DNA of 64,000 bases from Nocardioides sp. URHA0032 (GTDB lineage: Bacteria; Actinomycetota; Actinomycetes; Propionibacteriales; Nocardioidaceae), in NCBI RefSeq assembly GCF_000620645.1, contig NZ_JIAV01000019.1:1-64000 (forward strand), written 5' to 3'. Below the pieces are notes generated by a model, which did not search any database, was not told the origin of the DNA, and worked only from the letters and a program-made list of their open reading frames with translations. The stretch's first letter is position 1. Every line of letters begins with the position of its first letter. Below are positions 33,730-43,125 of the stretch, piece after piece. The position numbers were made by a program, and so were the translations under genes.

Positions 33730-35859
33730 CTACGCGGCCTTCTCCTCCAGCGCCCGGGTGAGCAGCGCGACCAGGGCCTCGAGCTGGATGTCGACCGACG
33801 AGCCGACCTCCTCGTCGGACCCGTCGAGCGCGACCGCAGCCAGGCCGGCCTTGCTGTCGATGAGCTCGGCGATCCTGGTGTCGATCGTCTGCGAGGCGAT
33901 GATCCGCCAGGCGGTGACGGGCTCCTCCTGGCCGATGCGGTGCACCCGGTCGATCGCCTGGGTCTGCTCGGCGTCGGTCCAGGAGAGCTCGGCGAGCACG
34001 ACGTTGGAGGCGACCTGGAGGTTCACGCCGACGCCGGCCGCGGTGAGCGAGCAGACGATGACCTGGACCTCGGGGTCGTTGACGAAGGCGTCGATGTTCC
34101 GCTGCCGGACGGTGGTGGTCTGGTCGCCGCGGATCGAGGAGTACTTCATGCCGCGGGACGCGAACGTCTCCTCGGCGGCGTCCATGACCTCGATGTGCTT
34201 GGCGAAGAACACGACCTTGCCGACGCTGCGGGCCAGCTGGGCGGCGTAGTCGGAGGCGAGCCCGGCCTTCGCCTTGCCGATCCGGCGCATCATGCTGAAC
34301 ACGTTCTCGCCGGTCGAGGTGTCCATGTCCTCGCGCTCCCACGTCGCGACGCGCCGGACCAGCTCGTGGTCGATGCCCTCGACGGTGCTGCCGGACTTGC
34401 GGGTGGCGAGCGCGACCTCGTAGCGCTCGACCAGCCGGCGGGCCAGCTCGCGCTCGGCCTCGCGGATCGAGCGGCCCGCCTCGTCGTCCAGCTCGACCGG
34501 CAGGTCCGCGATCCGGCGGGCCGGGATGTCTGCGGCGACGTCGATCTTGCGGCGGCGCACGATGCCCATGTCGACGACGGCGCGGCGCGCGTTGGGGTAG
34601 AAGCCCGGGTCCGCCGGCGTGAGCCCGGTGTCCTCGAGGGCGTCCATGAGGGCGCCGAGCGGCTTCTTCTCGTCGATCCAGCCGAGGAACTCCCAGATCG
34701 CCTGGAAGTCCTCGATGTCGTTGATCAGCGGCGTGCCGGTCAGCGCCATCAGCAGCGGCCGGCCGTACCGCGACCGGATCCGGTCGGAGAGGTGCAGCAC
34801 GTGCTGCGAGCGCTGCGAGGACTTGTTCTTGATGAAGTGGGCCTCGTCCACGACCATGCCGCGCATGCCGTGGGTGCCGAGCCAGCCGACGTGGCGGTCG
34901 AGGATCTCGTAGTTGACCACGAAGATGTCGGCGTACCCGTCGACGTCGGCGCCGTCGCCGTGGATGACCGTCACGGTCCGCTCCGGCGTCCAGAGACCGA
35001 CCTCGCGGGCCCAGTTCATCTTGACGACGTTCGGGACGACGACCAGGAGCGGGTAGGAGTCCGTGGCCTGCGCGGCGAGCAGCGCCTGTGCCGTCTTGCC
35101 GAGGCCGGGCTCGTCGGCGAGGAGGAAGGTGCGGTGGCCGTCCGCGGCCGCCGCCACCAGCTGTGCCTGGTGTCGCATCAGCTCGCGACCGTCGGGCACC
35201 CGGACGCTCGCCGGCTCCGGCAGGGGCATGCAGGAGACGCCGTTGCTGGCGTACTCGAAGGAGCGGAACAGCGGGCCGAGCAGCTCCCAGCCGGCCAGCC
35301 GGCGGGCCTGGCCGCTGCTCTGCACGGCGGAGAAGTCAGGCACGAGGAACGGGTTGGCCAGCTGCCGGGAGATGACCGACTGCGGGACGACCCGGCGGCT
35401 CGTGACCGCCGGCGTCTCGTTCGGACCGGGCTCGATGGCCTCCTCCTCGGGCACCTCGAGCCCGGCCTGCTGGAGCATCCGGCGGCGCAGGTCGCGGGCG
35501 TCGCCGGACACCTCGCTGTCCTCGGCCAGGAGCGCGAGCAGCGAGGGGTGCACCGCTGCGGTCTTGGCGAGGATCGTCGCGATCCCGTCGAGCCGCTTCA
35601 GCTGGTCGGCGCGATGCGCCTCGGTGGCCTCGGTGTCCCCCTTCAGGCTGGCCCGCTCCTCACGGACGAGCAGGGCGACGACCTGGAACTTGGTGCGCGT
35701 CGAGCCGTTGACGGCGCCGCGCTGGACCGCGGTCTCCACCTCGCGCACGGCGCGGGCGAGCACCGGGATGATGCCCTCGTTGTCGAGAGCACGACCCCGG
35801 CGCTGGTTGCGCGCCGGTGTACGACGGTTCGCCGACTGGCGTTGGCCCTGTCGAGCCAA
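33730..35859 (-). CDS. SNF2-family DNA helicase/ATPase
   Basis: A 709-residue Swi2/Snf2 ATPase. Walker A is DEPGLGKTAQALL, Walker B is VVDEAHFIKN, motif III is LTGTPLIND, and the C-terminal helicase half has ASNVVLAELSWTDAEQTQAI and DRVHRIGQ. The N-terminal 200 residues match nothing recognised. The start is judged to be TTG 35859 because a strong GGAGGAGGGG lies just upstream and the frame above it has no conserved content; GTG 35979 is the other option. A -10-like TACTGT (minus, 35886-35891) would give a short leader. The role may be DNA repair or remodelling. Confidence 0.87.
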   Translation of the reverse strand: MARQGQRQSANRRTPARNQRRGRALDNEGIIPVLARAVREVETAVQRGAVNGSTRTKFQVVALLVREERASLKGDTEATEAHRADQLKRLDGIATILAKTAAVHPSLLALLAEDSEVSGDARDLRRRMLQQAGLEVPEEEAIEPGPNETPAVTSRRVVPQSVISRQLANPFLVPDFSAVQSSGQARRLAGWELLGPLFRSFEYASNGVSCMPLPEPASVRVPDGRELMRHQAQLVAAAADGHRTFLLADEPGLGKTAQALLAAQATDSYPLLVVVPNVVKMNWAREVGLWTPERTVTVIHGDGADVDGYADIFVVNYEILDRHVGWLGTHGMRGMVVDEAHFIKNKSSQRSQHVLHLSDRIRSRYGRPLLMALTGTPLINDIEDFQAIWEFLGWIDEKKPLGALMDALEDTGLTPADPGFYPNARRAVVDMGIVRRRKIDVAADIPARRIADLPVELDDEAGRSIREAERELARRLVERYEVALATRKSGSTVEGIDHELVRRVATWEREDMDTSTGENVFSMMRRIGKAKAGLASDYAAQLARSVGKVVFFAKHIEVMDAAEETFASRGMKYSSIRGDQTTTVRQRNIDAFVNDPEVQVIVCSLTAAGVGVNLQVASNVVLAELSWTDAEQTQAIDRVHRIGQEEPVTAWRIIASQTIDTRIAELIDSKAGLAAVALDGSDEEVGSSVDIQLEALVALLTRALEEKAA

Positions 35860-36065
35860 GGACCCCTCCTCCGGAGTGCCCGGGTACAGTAGCTGCGACT
35901 CGGGAACGGCCCGGGCAGGCCACCCTCGAGCGGTCGATCTCGGACCACCGGTCAGACGGTCGGTCCAGGTGTGTGACACCCCGCCCGACGGGCACAGAGG
36001 ACCGTCGGACCACTGGCAGCGTACCAGCCGTGCGGCTGTCGGCGGACATCCCTAGGTTGGGTGCC

Positions 36066-36770
36066 GTGACCTCTCCTCTCGTTCTCGTCCCCGGCTGGTG
36101 GCTCGGCGCCTGGGCGTGGGACGGCGTGGCCGAGGGCCTGCGGGCCGACGGCCACGACGTCACCGCGCTGACGCTGCCCGGTCTCGAGCCCGACCACCCC
36201 GACCGCGGATCGGTGTCGCTGGCCGGCCAGGCCGACGCGATCGTGGCCGCGATCGAGGCCCACGACCGGCCCGTCGTGCTCGCGGTGCACAGCGGCGCCA
36301 GCCAGCCCGGCTACGTCGCCAGCGACCGGGTGCCCGACCGCATCGCTGCGCTCATCTACGTCGACACCGCTCCCGGCACCGGGCCGATCAAGGAGATCGA
36401 CGAGCCCGAGTTCCCGCTGCCGGCCACGTGGGAGGAGCTGGGCGAGAGCCTCGACGGCATCCCCGAGGAGCGGCTCGCCGAGTTCCGCGAGCGCGCGGTG
36501 CCGGAGCCCGCTGGTCCGATGCGCGATGCGCCCGAGGTCACGAACGACGCACGCCTGGACGTGCCCTCACTGGTGATCGCGACGGCCTTCCCCGCGAGCG
36601 GGTACCAGCAGGCCGCCGCCGAGGGCGCCCCGTGGCTGGCCGGGCTCGACGACCTGCGCAACGTCGCCTACGTCGACCTGCCGACCTCGCACTGGCCGAT
36701 GTGGTCGCGGCCGGCGGAGCTCACGGAGATCCTGGACCGGGTCGCGCGGGACGGCATCACCGGCTTCTGA
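36066..36770 (+). CDS. Alpha/beta hydrolase
   Basis: A 234-residue alpha/beta hydrolase of the short salicylate-esterase-like type: LVLVPGWWLGAWAWDGVA at the oxyanion hole, nucleophile serine in AVHSGASQPGY (where GHSxG is usual), and the histidine in PTSHWPMWS. Substrate unknown. TAGGTT (36053-36058) lies exactly 7 nt before GTG 36066, fitting a leaderless transcript. It is 39 bp before the MFS gene, which has its own promoter. Confidence 0.84.
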   Translation: MTSPLVLVPGWWLGAWAWDGVAEGLRADGHDVTALTLPGLEPDHPDRGSVSLAGQADAIVAAIEAHDRPVVLAVHSGASQPGYVASDRVPDRIAALIYVDTAPGTGPIKEIDEPEFPLPATWEELGESLDGIPEERLAEFRERAVPEPAGPMRDAPEVTNDARLDVPSLVIATAFPASGYQQAAAEGAPWLAGLDDLRNVAYVDLPTSHWPMWSRPAELTEILDRVARDGITGF

Positions 36771-36773
36771 CGA

Positions 36774-36803
36774 TTGGTTGTCGTCGGCAAGCATATGTAA
36801 CAT
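36774..36803 (+). promoter_or_regulatory. MFS gene promoter with a palindromic operator candidate
   Basis: TTGGTT (36774-36779), 18 nt, TAACAT (36798-36803), then 6 nt to GTG 36810. Within the spacer, TTGTCGTCGGCAA (36778-36790) is a near-perfect 13-bp palindrome (one mismatch). It could be bound by the MarR protein encoded at 38186. Confidence 0.5.
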
Positions 36804-36809
36804 GCACGG

Positions 36810-38234
36810 GTGTCCACCACCACGCGCCACCCGATGCTCCCGGTCGTCGTCCTGTGCTTCGGCGGTCTCTGTGCAGCCCTGACGCAGACGCTCGTGATCC
36901 CGATCCAGAGCGAGCTCCCCGGCTTCCTCGGCACCTCCGCGGCCAACGCCGCGTGGGTCGTCACCGTGACGCTGCTCGCCGGCGCCGTCGCGATGCCGGT
37001 GGCTGGCCGCCTGGCCGACCTGTTCGGCAAGCAGCGGGTGCTCGTGGTCAGCTCGCTGATCCTGCTGGTCGGCTCGCTCGTGTGCGCGCTGTCCAGCACG
37101 CTCGGACCGGTGCTGGTCGGTCGCGCGCTCCAGGGCCTGGCGATGGGCTTCATCCCGGTCGGCATCTCCCTGATGCGCGAGATCACCCCGCCGCACCTGA
37201 CCTCGACGGCGATCGCCTCGATGAGCGCCACGCTCGGCGTCGGCGGTGCCGTCGGGCTGCCGCTCTCGGCCTGGATCGCGCAGACCGGCGACTGGCACAC
37301 GCTGTTCTGGGTGGCGACCGGCCTCTCCGCGGTCGTTGCGGTGCTGACCTGGATCGCGGTCCCGCACGTGCGCGACGCCCAGCCCGGCCGGTTCGACGTG
37401 GTCGGCGCCGTCGGCCTCGCCGTCGGCCTCGTCGCGGTGCTGGTCGGCATCTCGAAGGCGACCGCCTGGGGCTGGGGCGACCCGCGCACCCTCGGGGCCG
37501 TCGCGGCCGGCGTTGTCGTGCTGCTCGGCTGGGGCGCGTTCGAGCTGCGCCGGTCCGAGCCGCTGGTCGACCTGCGCACCACCGCGCAGCGGCCCGTGCT
37601 GATGACGAACGTCGCGGCGATCGCCATCGGCTTCGGGATGATGGCCCAGTCGATCGTCGTCCCCCAGCTGCTCCAGCTCCCCGAGGCCACCGGCTACGGC
37701 CTGGGCCAGTCGATCCTCGCCGCCGGCCTGTGGCTGGCGCCCGGCGGCCTGATGATGCTGGCCTTCGCGCCCGTGTCGAGCCGGCTGATCGGCACCGTCG
37801 GTGCCCGGGTCACCCTGATGGTCGGCGCGACGGTGCTGGGCTTCGGCTACCTGGTCGCGCTGTTCCTCATGGACGCCCCGTGGCAGCTCCTGGTCGCGTC
37901 CTGCGTCGCCTGCGCGGGCGTCGGCATCGGGTACGCCGCGATGCCCACGCTGATCCTGGATGCGGTGCCGATGCGCGAGGCGGCGTCGGCGGTCGGCCTC
38001 AACGCGCTGATGCGCTCGGTCGGCACCACCCTGGCCGCTGCCGTGATGGGCACGATCCTCACCAGTCGCACCCAGACCTTCGACGGGCTCGAGATCCCGA
38101 CCCTCGGCGCGTTCCAGCTCTGCTTCGTGGCCGGCGCGGTCGCCGCGTTCGTGGGCGTCGCGATCACGGCGGCGATCCCCCGCCGTCAGGCCGAGCCGGC
38201 ACCCGAGCTGTCGGCGGCCCGCACCGCGGCGTGA
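36810..38234 (+). CDS. MFS multidrug transporter (DHA2, 14 helices)
   Basis: A 474-residue major facilitator of the DHA2/EmrB-QacA type with about 14 membrane helices. The GRLADLFGKQRVLV loop motif A and TLGVGGAVGLPLSAWIA in helix 5 (motif C region) mark a drug:H+ antiporter. GTG 36810 is set by TAACAT 6 nt upstream. The 3' end overlaps the convergent MarR gene by 49 bp, a common pairing of efflux pump and repressor. Confidence 0.9.
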   Translation: MSTTTRHPMLPVVVLCFGGLCAALTQTLVIPIQSELPGFLGTSAANAAWVVTVTLLAGAVAMPVAGRLADLFGKQRVLVVSSLILLVGSLVCALSSTLGPVLVGRALQGLAMGFIPVGISLMREITPPHLTSTAIASMSATLGVGGAVGLPLSAWIAQTGDWHTLFWVATGLSAVVAVLTWIAVPHVRDAQPGRFDVVGAVGLAVGLVAVLVGISKATAWGWGDPRTLGAVAAGVVVLLGWGAFELRRSEPLVDLRTTAQRPVLMTNVAAIAIGFGMMAQSIVVPQLLQLPEATGYGLGQSILAAGLWLAPGGLMMLAFAPVSSRLIGTVGARVTLMVGATVLGFGYLVALFLMDAPWQLLVASCVACAGVGIGYAAMPTLILDAVPMREAASAVGLNALMRSVGTTLAAAVMGTILTSRTQTFDGLEIPTLGAFQLCFVAGAVAAFVGVAITAAIPRRQAEPAPELSAARTAA

Positions 38235-38638
38235 GCCCGGTCCAGCGCGTCGTTCAGTTCGTGCAGCGCGGCGATCAGCCTCGCACCCCGTTCCTCGCCG
38301 AGCTCGTCGATCGCGCGGCTCCAGACCTCGCCGCGCAGCCGGCCGTCGTGGAGGTAGGCCTCGCGGCCGGCCGCGGTCGCGCGGACCAGCCGCGGCGACT
38401 CGCCGTACCGCTCGACGAGGCCGTGGCCGACCGCCGTGCCGACCTGCCGGCTGATCGTGGACTGCTCGAGCTGGAGCTCGTCGGCGAGGTCGCGCAGCGA
38501 CCGCGGCCCCTCCTCGACCAGGACCAGCAGGAGGCGGAACGCCGAGTCCTCCAGCACCGAGCCGGGGTACGCCGCGGCGCGGCGCCGGGCGAGGCGCATG
38601 ACCTCCGCGCCGAGCTCGCGCAACCGGGCCTCGTCCAC
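38186..38638 (-). CDS. MarR family transcriptional regulator
   Basis: A 150-residue MarR protein with the winged helix (LEDSAFRLLLVLVEEGPRSL, LADELQLEQSTISRQVGTAV, GLVERY). It likely represses the convergent MFS gene. TAGAGT (minus, 38646-38651) is 7 nt before GTG 38638, suggesting a leaderless message; that hexamer overlaps the stop of the sensor-kinase gene. Confidence 0.9.
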   Translation of the reverse strand: MDEARLRELGAEVMRLARRRAAAYPGSVLEDSAFRLLLVLVEEGPRSLRDLADELQLEQSTISRQVGTAVGHGLVERYGESPRLVRATAAGREAYLHDGRLRGEVWSRAIDELGEERGARLIAALHELNDALDRAHAAVRAADSSGAGSA

Positions 38639-38648
38639 GCGGCGGACT

Positions 38649-39911
38649 CTACTGTCCGGCGGGGAGGAAGACGCTCGCCGTCATCTTGTCCGGGTCGTGG
38701 CGGCACGGCAGGTCGACGTGCGTCCCGAAGCGCCGGTGCTCGCCGCGGCAGCAGAGGCGCAGCTGGCCGCCCGCGGAGTCGGTGAGCGAGCGGACGATGG
38801 CCAGGCCGAGCCCGGACCCCGGGCGCGAGCGGGCGTCGTCGGCCCGGGCGAACCGGTCGGTGGCGCGGTCCAGCATCTCGGCGTCCATCCCCGGCCCGTC
38901 GTCCTCGACGGTGAGCACCTGCCAGTCCCCCATCCGGGTCAGGTCGACCTTGACCGGCGCGCGGCCGTGGAGGTGGGCGTTCGCGACGAGGTTCGCGGTG
39001 ATCCGATCCAGCACGTCGTCGGTGAGCTCGGGCCGCAGCTCGAGCAGCTGCTCGGCGAGCCGGGTCAGCCGCTCCACGTCGACGAGCAGCTCGCCGAGGA
39101 TGTCCTCGTGCTCCTCGACGGTGCGTGTCCGGCGCTGGGCCGACTGCACGCGGCTCTTGAGCACCGTCAGCGGCGTGCGCAGCTCGTGGCTGGCGTCGTC
39201 GACGAAGTGCCGCTCGGACTCCAGCGCGCGCTCGAGCGCGGTGAGCATGTCGTTGAGCGTGTTCCCGAGCCGGACCACCTCGTCGTCGCGGGTGTCGGGG
39301 ACGTCGAGCCGGACGCCCGTCGCGCCCGCGGCGATCTCCTCGGCCTGCCGCCGGTAGCGCTCGACCGGCAACAGAGCCTGGCGGGTCAGCACGTAGCCGA
39401 CGACGGAGGCGACGAGCAGGGAGCCGAAGACACCGATGCCCAGCTGCAGGAGCAGCTCACGCAGCGCCTCGTCCCGGTGCTCGCGGCGCACCGCCACGAC
39501 CAGGTAGGCCGGCTTCCCGTCGACCACGGTGGGCGTGACCTCGGCGCGCAGCGGCCGGTCGGAGATCGGTAGCAGGCGGCCGACGTCGACGGTCTCGGCG
39601 TGGTCGACGCCGTCCGGCTCGACGATCGGCTCGGCCCCGGCCGACGGGCTGTGCGCGATCACCTCCCCGCGGCTGTCGAGCACCTGGTAGACGGCCCCGG
39701 TGGCGGTGACGGCATCGTCGTCGGCGACGCTGCCGTCCGCCCCGACCGACTGGGCCAGCGCGGCGGTCGCCCGCTGGAGGTCGCCGTCGAGGCCGCGGTC
39801 GAGCGCGTACTCCACCCGCCAGTACACGAAGACCGCCGAGGCGATGAGCACCACCAACATGGCCACGGAGAAGCCCGCGACCAGGCGCACCCGGATGGGC
39901 CAGTGGTTCAC
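38649..39911 (-). CDS. Sensor histidine kinase of a two-component system
   Basis: A 420-residue membrane kinase: helices at about 8-30 and 167-187, an extracellular sensor between them, a HAMP segment, the phospho-acceptor box VDDASHELRTPLTVLK, an N-box LVANAHLHG, and G-boxes VEDDGPGM and GSGLGLAIV. It lacks a recognisable sensory fold. GTG 39911 overlaps the response-regulator stop (GTGA). It is the last gene of the five-gene operon starting at 43118. Confidence 0.92.
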   Translation of the reverse strand: MNHWPIRVRLVAGFSVAMLVVLIASAVFVYWRVEYALDRGLDGDLQRATAALAQSVGADGSVADDDAVTATGAVYQVLDSRGEVIAHSPSAGAEPIVEPDGVDHAETVDVGRLLPISDRPLRAEVTPTVVDGKPAYLVVAVRREHRDEALRELLLQLGIGVFGSLLVASVVGYVLTRQALLPVERYRRQAEEIAAGATGVRLDVPDTRDDEVVRLGNTLNDMLTALERALESERHFVDDASHELRTPLTVLKSRVQSAQRRTRTVEEHEDILGELLVDVERLTRLAEQLLELRPELTDDVLDRITANLVANAHLHGRAPVKVDLTRMGDWQVLTVEDDGPGMDAEMLDRATDRFARADDARSRPGSGLGLAIVRSLTDSAGGQLRLCCRGEHRRFGTHVDLPCRHDPDKMTASVFLPAGQ

Positions 39912-40576
39912 GAGGCGTCGACCCGGTAGCCCGCACCGCGCAGGGTCGTGATCGTCGACGTGCCGAACGGGCGATCGATCTTGGACCGGATCGAGGCGAG
40001 GTAGACGTCGATCACGTTGCTCTTCAGGTCGGTCTCCCCGTCCCACACCTCGTCGAGGATCGTGAAGCGCGAGACCGCCTCGCCCGCACGGGAGACCAGC
40101 AGCTCGAGGATGTCGAACTCCCGCGCGGTCAGCTCGATCTCGGTGTCGCCGCGGCGGACCCGGCGCGCGAGCGGGTCGACGACCAGGTCGCCGACCGTGA
40201 GCGGGCCGGACGCACTCGCCGTGCGCCGGGTCAGCGCCCGCAACCGGGCCAGCAGCTCGTCGACGTCGAAAGGCTTGGGCAGGTAGTCGTCGGCGCCGGC
40301 GTCCAGCCCCTCGATGCGCGAGGCGACCTGTCCCCGCGCGGTCAGCATCAGGACCGGTACCTCGATGCCGGCGGTCCGCAGCCGCCGGCACACGGTGACC
40401 CCGTCCAACCCGGGCAGCATCACGTCCAGCAGCACGACGTCGTACCCCCCGCCGAGGGCCGCCCCGAACCCGGAGCGGCCGTCGGCGGCCTCGTCGACCT
40501 CCCAGCCCGCCTCGGCGAGCGTGGTGGCGAGGAGAGCGCGCAGTCGGTCGTCGTCCTCGACGACAAGGATGCGCAT
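39908..40576 (-). CDS. OmpR-family response regulator
   Basis: A 222-residue OmpR/PhoB-type regulator: receiver domain with phospho-acceptor D51 (VVLLDVMLPG), the switch lysine in YLPKPF, and a C-terminal winged helix (VIDVYLASIRSKIDRPF, GAGYRVD). Start and stop overlap the secreted-protein gene (TGATG) and the kinase gene. TACATT lies 6 nt before ATG 40576, so an additional internal leaderless promoter is possible. Confidence 0.94.
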   Translation of the reverse strand: MRILVVEDDDRLRALLATTLAEAGWEVDEAADGRSGFGAALGGGYDVVLLDVMLPGLDGVTVCRRLRTAGIEVPVLMLTARGQVASRIEGLDAGADDYLPKPFDVDELLARLRALTRRTASASGPLTVGDLVVDPLARRVRRGDTEIELTAREFDILELLVSRAGEAVSRFTILDEVWDGETDLKSNVIDVYLASIRSKIDRPFGTSTITTLRGAGYRVDAS

Positions 40577-41361
40577 CACCCGAATGTAACGGGCAGCACC
40601 GAGGGTGAGGAGGACGCGACACCCCGCGTCGGGTGGACGGTGAACGTCACCTCCTTGGTGCCCCGCGGCACGGCGGTCGGGAACGGCAGCGAGGCGGTCG
40701 CCTCTTCCTTCATGTCGTAGGGCACCGTGCCCAGGGAGGTGTGGCCCGCGGTCGCGGTCACGGTGCCCGCGCACCCCTCGGCGCCGGTGCCGCAGCCGAG
40801 CCCCAGGTCGACCGTGCCGTCCTGCTTCGGCGTCAGTGTGGTGCTCGTGACCGACAGCAGCGACGGGAACGAGTTCCCGGTCGGCGTGTTGTCGCCGGTC
40901 GGGTCGAAGCAGCCGTCGAACTCGAAGACCGGGTTGGTGACCGTGCGGCCGTCGGCGGCCGTCATCTCGAGGTAGCCGGTTAGCTTCGTGGGGCCGCCCG
41001 CCGTGAAGCAGTCGTTGCTGTGCACGTTGAGCTCGAACTTGCCGTAGCCCTCCGGGGGCATCGGGACCTGCGGGTCCTTCCAGCTCATCAGGCAGACCCA
41101 GTCCCCTCCCGGACCCACGTCGGCGACGTCGGGGCCGTGCTTGTCGCACATGGCCTTGGCGTGCAGCGACTTCGGGGTGATGTCGTGGCGCCCCTCCACG
41201 TGCGCCTGCTTGACGTAGAGGTTGGAGAACGCCACCGGCAGGGCGCGCTCGAGGCGGGCGCGGGTCACGGTGCTGTTGTCACCCCCGCGGGCGACGGCGA
41301 CCGCGGTGAGCGCGCCGATGACCACCAGGGCGGCGACGAGGGCAGTGAGGATTCGACGCAT
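40576..41361 (-). CDS. Secreted/membrane-anchored protein of unknown function
   Basis: A 261-residue protein with an N-terminal hydrophobic signal or anchor (about 4-25) and no lipobox. It holds several cysteines (MCDKHG, WVCLMSW, NDCFTAGG, DGCFDP, LGCGTGAEGC) and a Thr/Ser-rich C-terminal half, consistent with an exported, disulfide-bonded domain. It is placed between the ABC permease (3 bp upstream) and the response regulator (overlapping), so it may sense or bind the signal or substrate of this operon. No homologue is recognised. Confidence 0.75.
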   Translation of the reverse strand: MRRILTALVAALVVIGALTAVAVARGGDNSTVTRARLERALPVAFSNLYVKQAHVEGRHDITPKSLHAKAMCDKHGPDVADVGPGGDWVCLMSWKDPQVPMPPEGYGKFELNVHSNDCFTAGGPTKLTGYLEMTAADGRTVTNPVFEFDGCFDPTGDNTPTGNSFPSLLSVTSTTLTPKQDGTVDLGLGCGTGAEGCAGTVTATAGHTSLGTVPYDMKEEATASLPFPTAVPRGTKEVTFTVHPTRGVASSSPSVLPVTFG

Positions 41362-41364
41362 GGT

Positions 41365-42186
41365 TCAGCCTCCAGTGATGTCGCGTCGGCGAAGGACGAG
41401 GTAGGCGCCCAGGAGCGAGACCGCGCCCCAGGCGGCGCACACGAGTGCGCCCTGGGTCAGTGGTCCGGTGAAGTGGGGCGCCGCCAGCAGGCCGTGCCAG
41501 GCCTCGAACGGCGTGCTGAGCAGCAGCGGGCGCACGGCGTCGATGCCGCCGAGCGAGCCGAGCAGCTGCATGACCATCGCGATGACGACCGGGGCCGCGA
41601 TGCCGATGGCGGGGTTGCGCGACCAGACCGAGAGGAGCAGCGCCAGGCAGGTGAAGCCGAGCATCGGCGGCAGCATCGTGGCCCAGCTCGCGGTCACCAG
41701 CTTCAGCGCTGTGGCGGCCGGGATGGTCTGGCCGGACAGCCCCGTCAGGGGCTGGTGGCCGACGACCAGCAGGCTGCTCACGATCGTCGACGCGGTCAAC
41801 AGGAGCAGGACGATCGCGGCGAAGCCGCAGGCAGTGATGGTCTTGGCCCAGAAGAGCTGTCCTCGACTGGTGGACCGGGTGAGCACCGTCTTCCAGGTGC
41901 CGTGCTGGTCCTCGCTGGCGAAGACGTCACCGGCGACGATCGCGGTCAGCAGCGGGAGCACCCACTGGGAGGCGAAGCCGAGGACGAGCAGCGCGAGCGC
42001 GAAGCCGTTCTCGAGGGCGAATCGCCCGAAGAGGGTGTCCTTCGGCGGCCGCGACTGGCCGTGCAGGATGAACACCACCGGGATCGGTGCGAGCACCGCG
42101 GCGACGAGCACGGCCCGGGCCCGCAGCTGGGCGCGCAGCTTGCGCACCTCCCACCGCAGGGCCGCACCGACCCCGACGCGGCTCAT
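41365..42186 (-). CDS. ABC-2 type transporter permease
   Basis: A 273-residue permease with about six helices and the ABC-2 pattern (VAGDVFASEDQHGTWKTVLT, RGQLFWAKTI). It starts inside the stop of the ATPase gene (ATGA) and works with it as an exporter, perhaps of a peptide or drug, given the neighbouring two-component system. Confidence 0.88.
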   Translation of the reverse strand: MSRVGVGAALRWEVRKLRAQLRARAVLVAAVLAPIPVVFILHGQSRPPKDTLFGRFALENGFALALLVLGFASQWVLPLLTAIVAGDVFASEDQHGTWKTVLTRSTSRGQLFWAKTITACGFAAIVLLLLTASTIVSSLLVVGHQPLTGLSGQTIPAATALKLVTASWATMLPPMLGFTCLALLLSVWSRNPAIGIAAPVVIAMVMQLLGSLGGIDAVRPLLLSTPFEAWHGLLAAPHFTGPLTQGALVCAAWGAVSLLGAYLVLRRRDITGG

Positions 42187-43118
42187 GCGGCCCCCTCCAC
42201 GCTGGACTCGGCGTCGGTCAGCATGAAGAACAACGACTCCAGGGGCGTCCGGGTCGCGATGAACCCGTCGAGCCGGATGCCCGACCGGACCAGGTCGGCG
42301 ACGTACGCCGCGACGTCGTCGCGGGGCCCGGTGACGACCAGCTCGGCGTCGGGGTCCGTCGTCACGGCGACCGAGGGGTGCCGACCGGCGACCTCGCGGG
42401 CCCGGACGTCGTCGCCGGTGCTCAGCGCGTAGCCGGGGTCCGGCGCCATGGTGCGCAGCTTCTCGATCGTGCCGTGGAAGGCGACCGAGCCGGTGCGCAT
42501 GATCGTGACGTTGTCGCAGATCTCCTCGACCTCGTCCATGTGGTGGGAGCTGAGTAGCACGGTGAGGCCGCTCCCGGCCAGACGCTTCACCAGCGCCCGC
42601 ATGTCTCGGATGCCGGCGGGGTCGAGGCCGTTGGCCGGCTCGTCGAGCACCAGCAGGCGGGGGTCGCGCAGCAGGCTGGCGGCCACGCCGAGCCGTTGGC
42701 GCATGCCGTAGGAGTAGCCGCTGACCTTGTCGCCGGCGCGGTCGGTGAGGTCGACCACTTCTAGCACCTCGGCCAGCCGGTCGGCACGGTCGCCGCCGTC
42801 GAGGAGCGCCAGGCCCTCGAGGTTCTGCCGGCCGGTGAGGTACGGGTAGAACTTCGGGCTCTCGATGAAGCCGGCGACGCCGTCGAGGACGTTGATGCCG
42901 TCCTTCTCCCAGGTCCGCCCGAACACCCGGATGGTGCCCGCGTCGGGGCGGATCAGGCCGAACAGCATGCGCAGGAACGTCGTCTTCCCGGCGCCGTTCG
43001 GCCCGAGGACGCCGTAGACCTCTCCGGGAGCGACCTGGACCGTGATGTCGTCGACGGCGCGGAGCGAGCCGAAGCTCTTGGTGACCCCCACGGCGTCGAC
43101 AGCGAGTTGCTCTGTCAT
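42183..43118 (-). CDS. ABC transporter ATPase (export type)
   Basis: A 311-residue ATPase: Walker A GPNGAGKTT, Q-loop GFIESPKFYPYLT, signature YSYGMRQR, Walker B LLVLDEPANGLD, H-loop SSHHMDE. The SYGMRQR signature and length are typical of bacitracin/lantibiotic-type exporters. ATG 43118 is 7 nt after TACGGT (minus, 43126-43131), with TGGTTC 17 bp further up, so this is likely the leaderless first gene of the operon through 38649. Confidence 0.93.
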   Translation of the reverse strand: MTEQLAVDAVGVTKSFGSLRAVDDITVQVAPGEVYGVLGPNGAGKTTFLRMLFGLIRPDAGTIRVFGRTWEKDGINVLDGVAGFIESPKFYPYLTGRQNLEGLALLDGGDRADRLAEVLEVVDLTDRAGDKVSGYSYGMRQRLGVAASLLRDPRLLVLDEPANGLDPAGIRDMRALVKRLAGSGLTVLLSSHHMDEVEEICDNVTIMRTGSVAFHGTIEKLRTMAPDPGYALSTGDDVRAREVAGRHPSVAVTTDPDAELVVTGPRDDVAAYVADLVRSGIRLDGFIATRTPLESLFFMLTDAESSVEGAA

Positions 43119-43125
43119 GGTCCGG

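Noticed and set aside
35860..36065. Inverted repeat TGCCCGGG (35877-35884) and CCCGGGCA (35910-35917) as an operator
   Set aside because: GC-only arms of 8 bp with a 25-bp gap are likely by chance in this composition; no regulator is adjacent.
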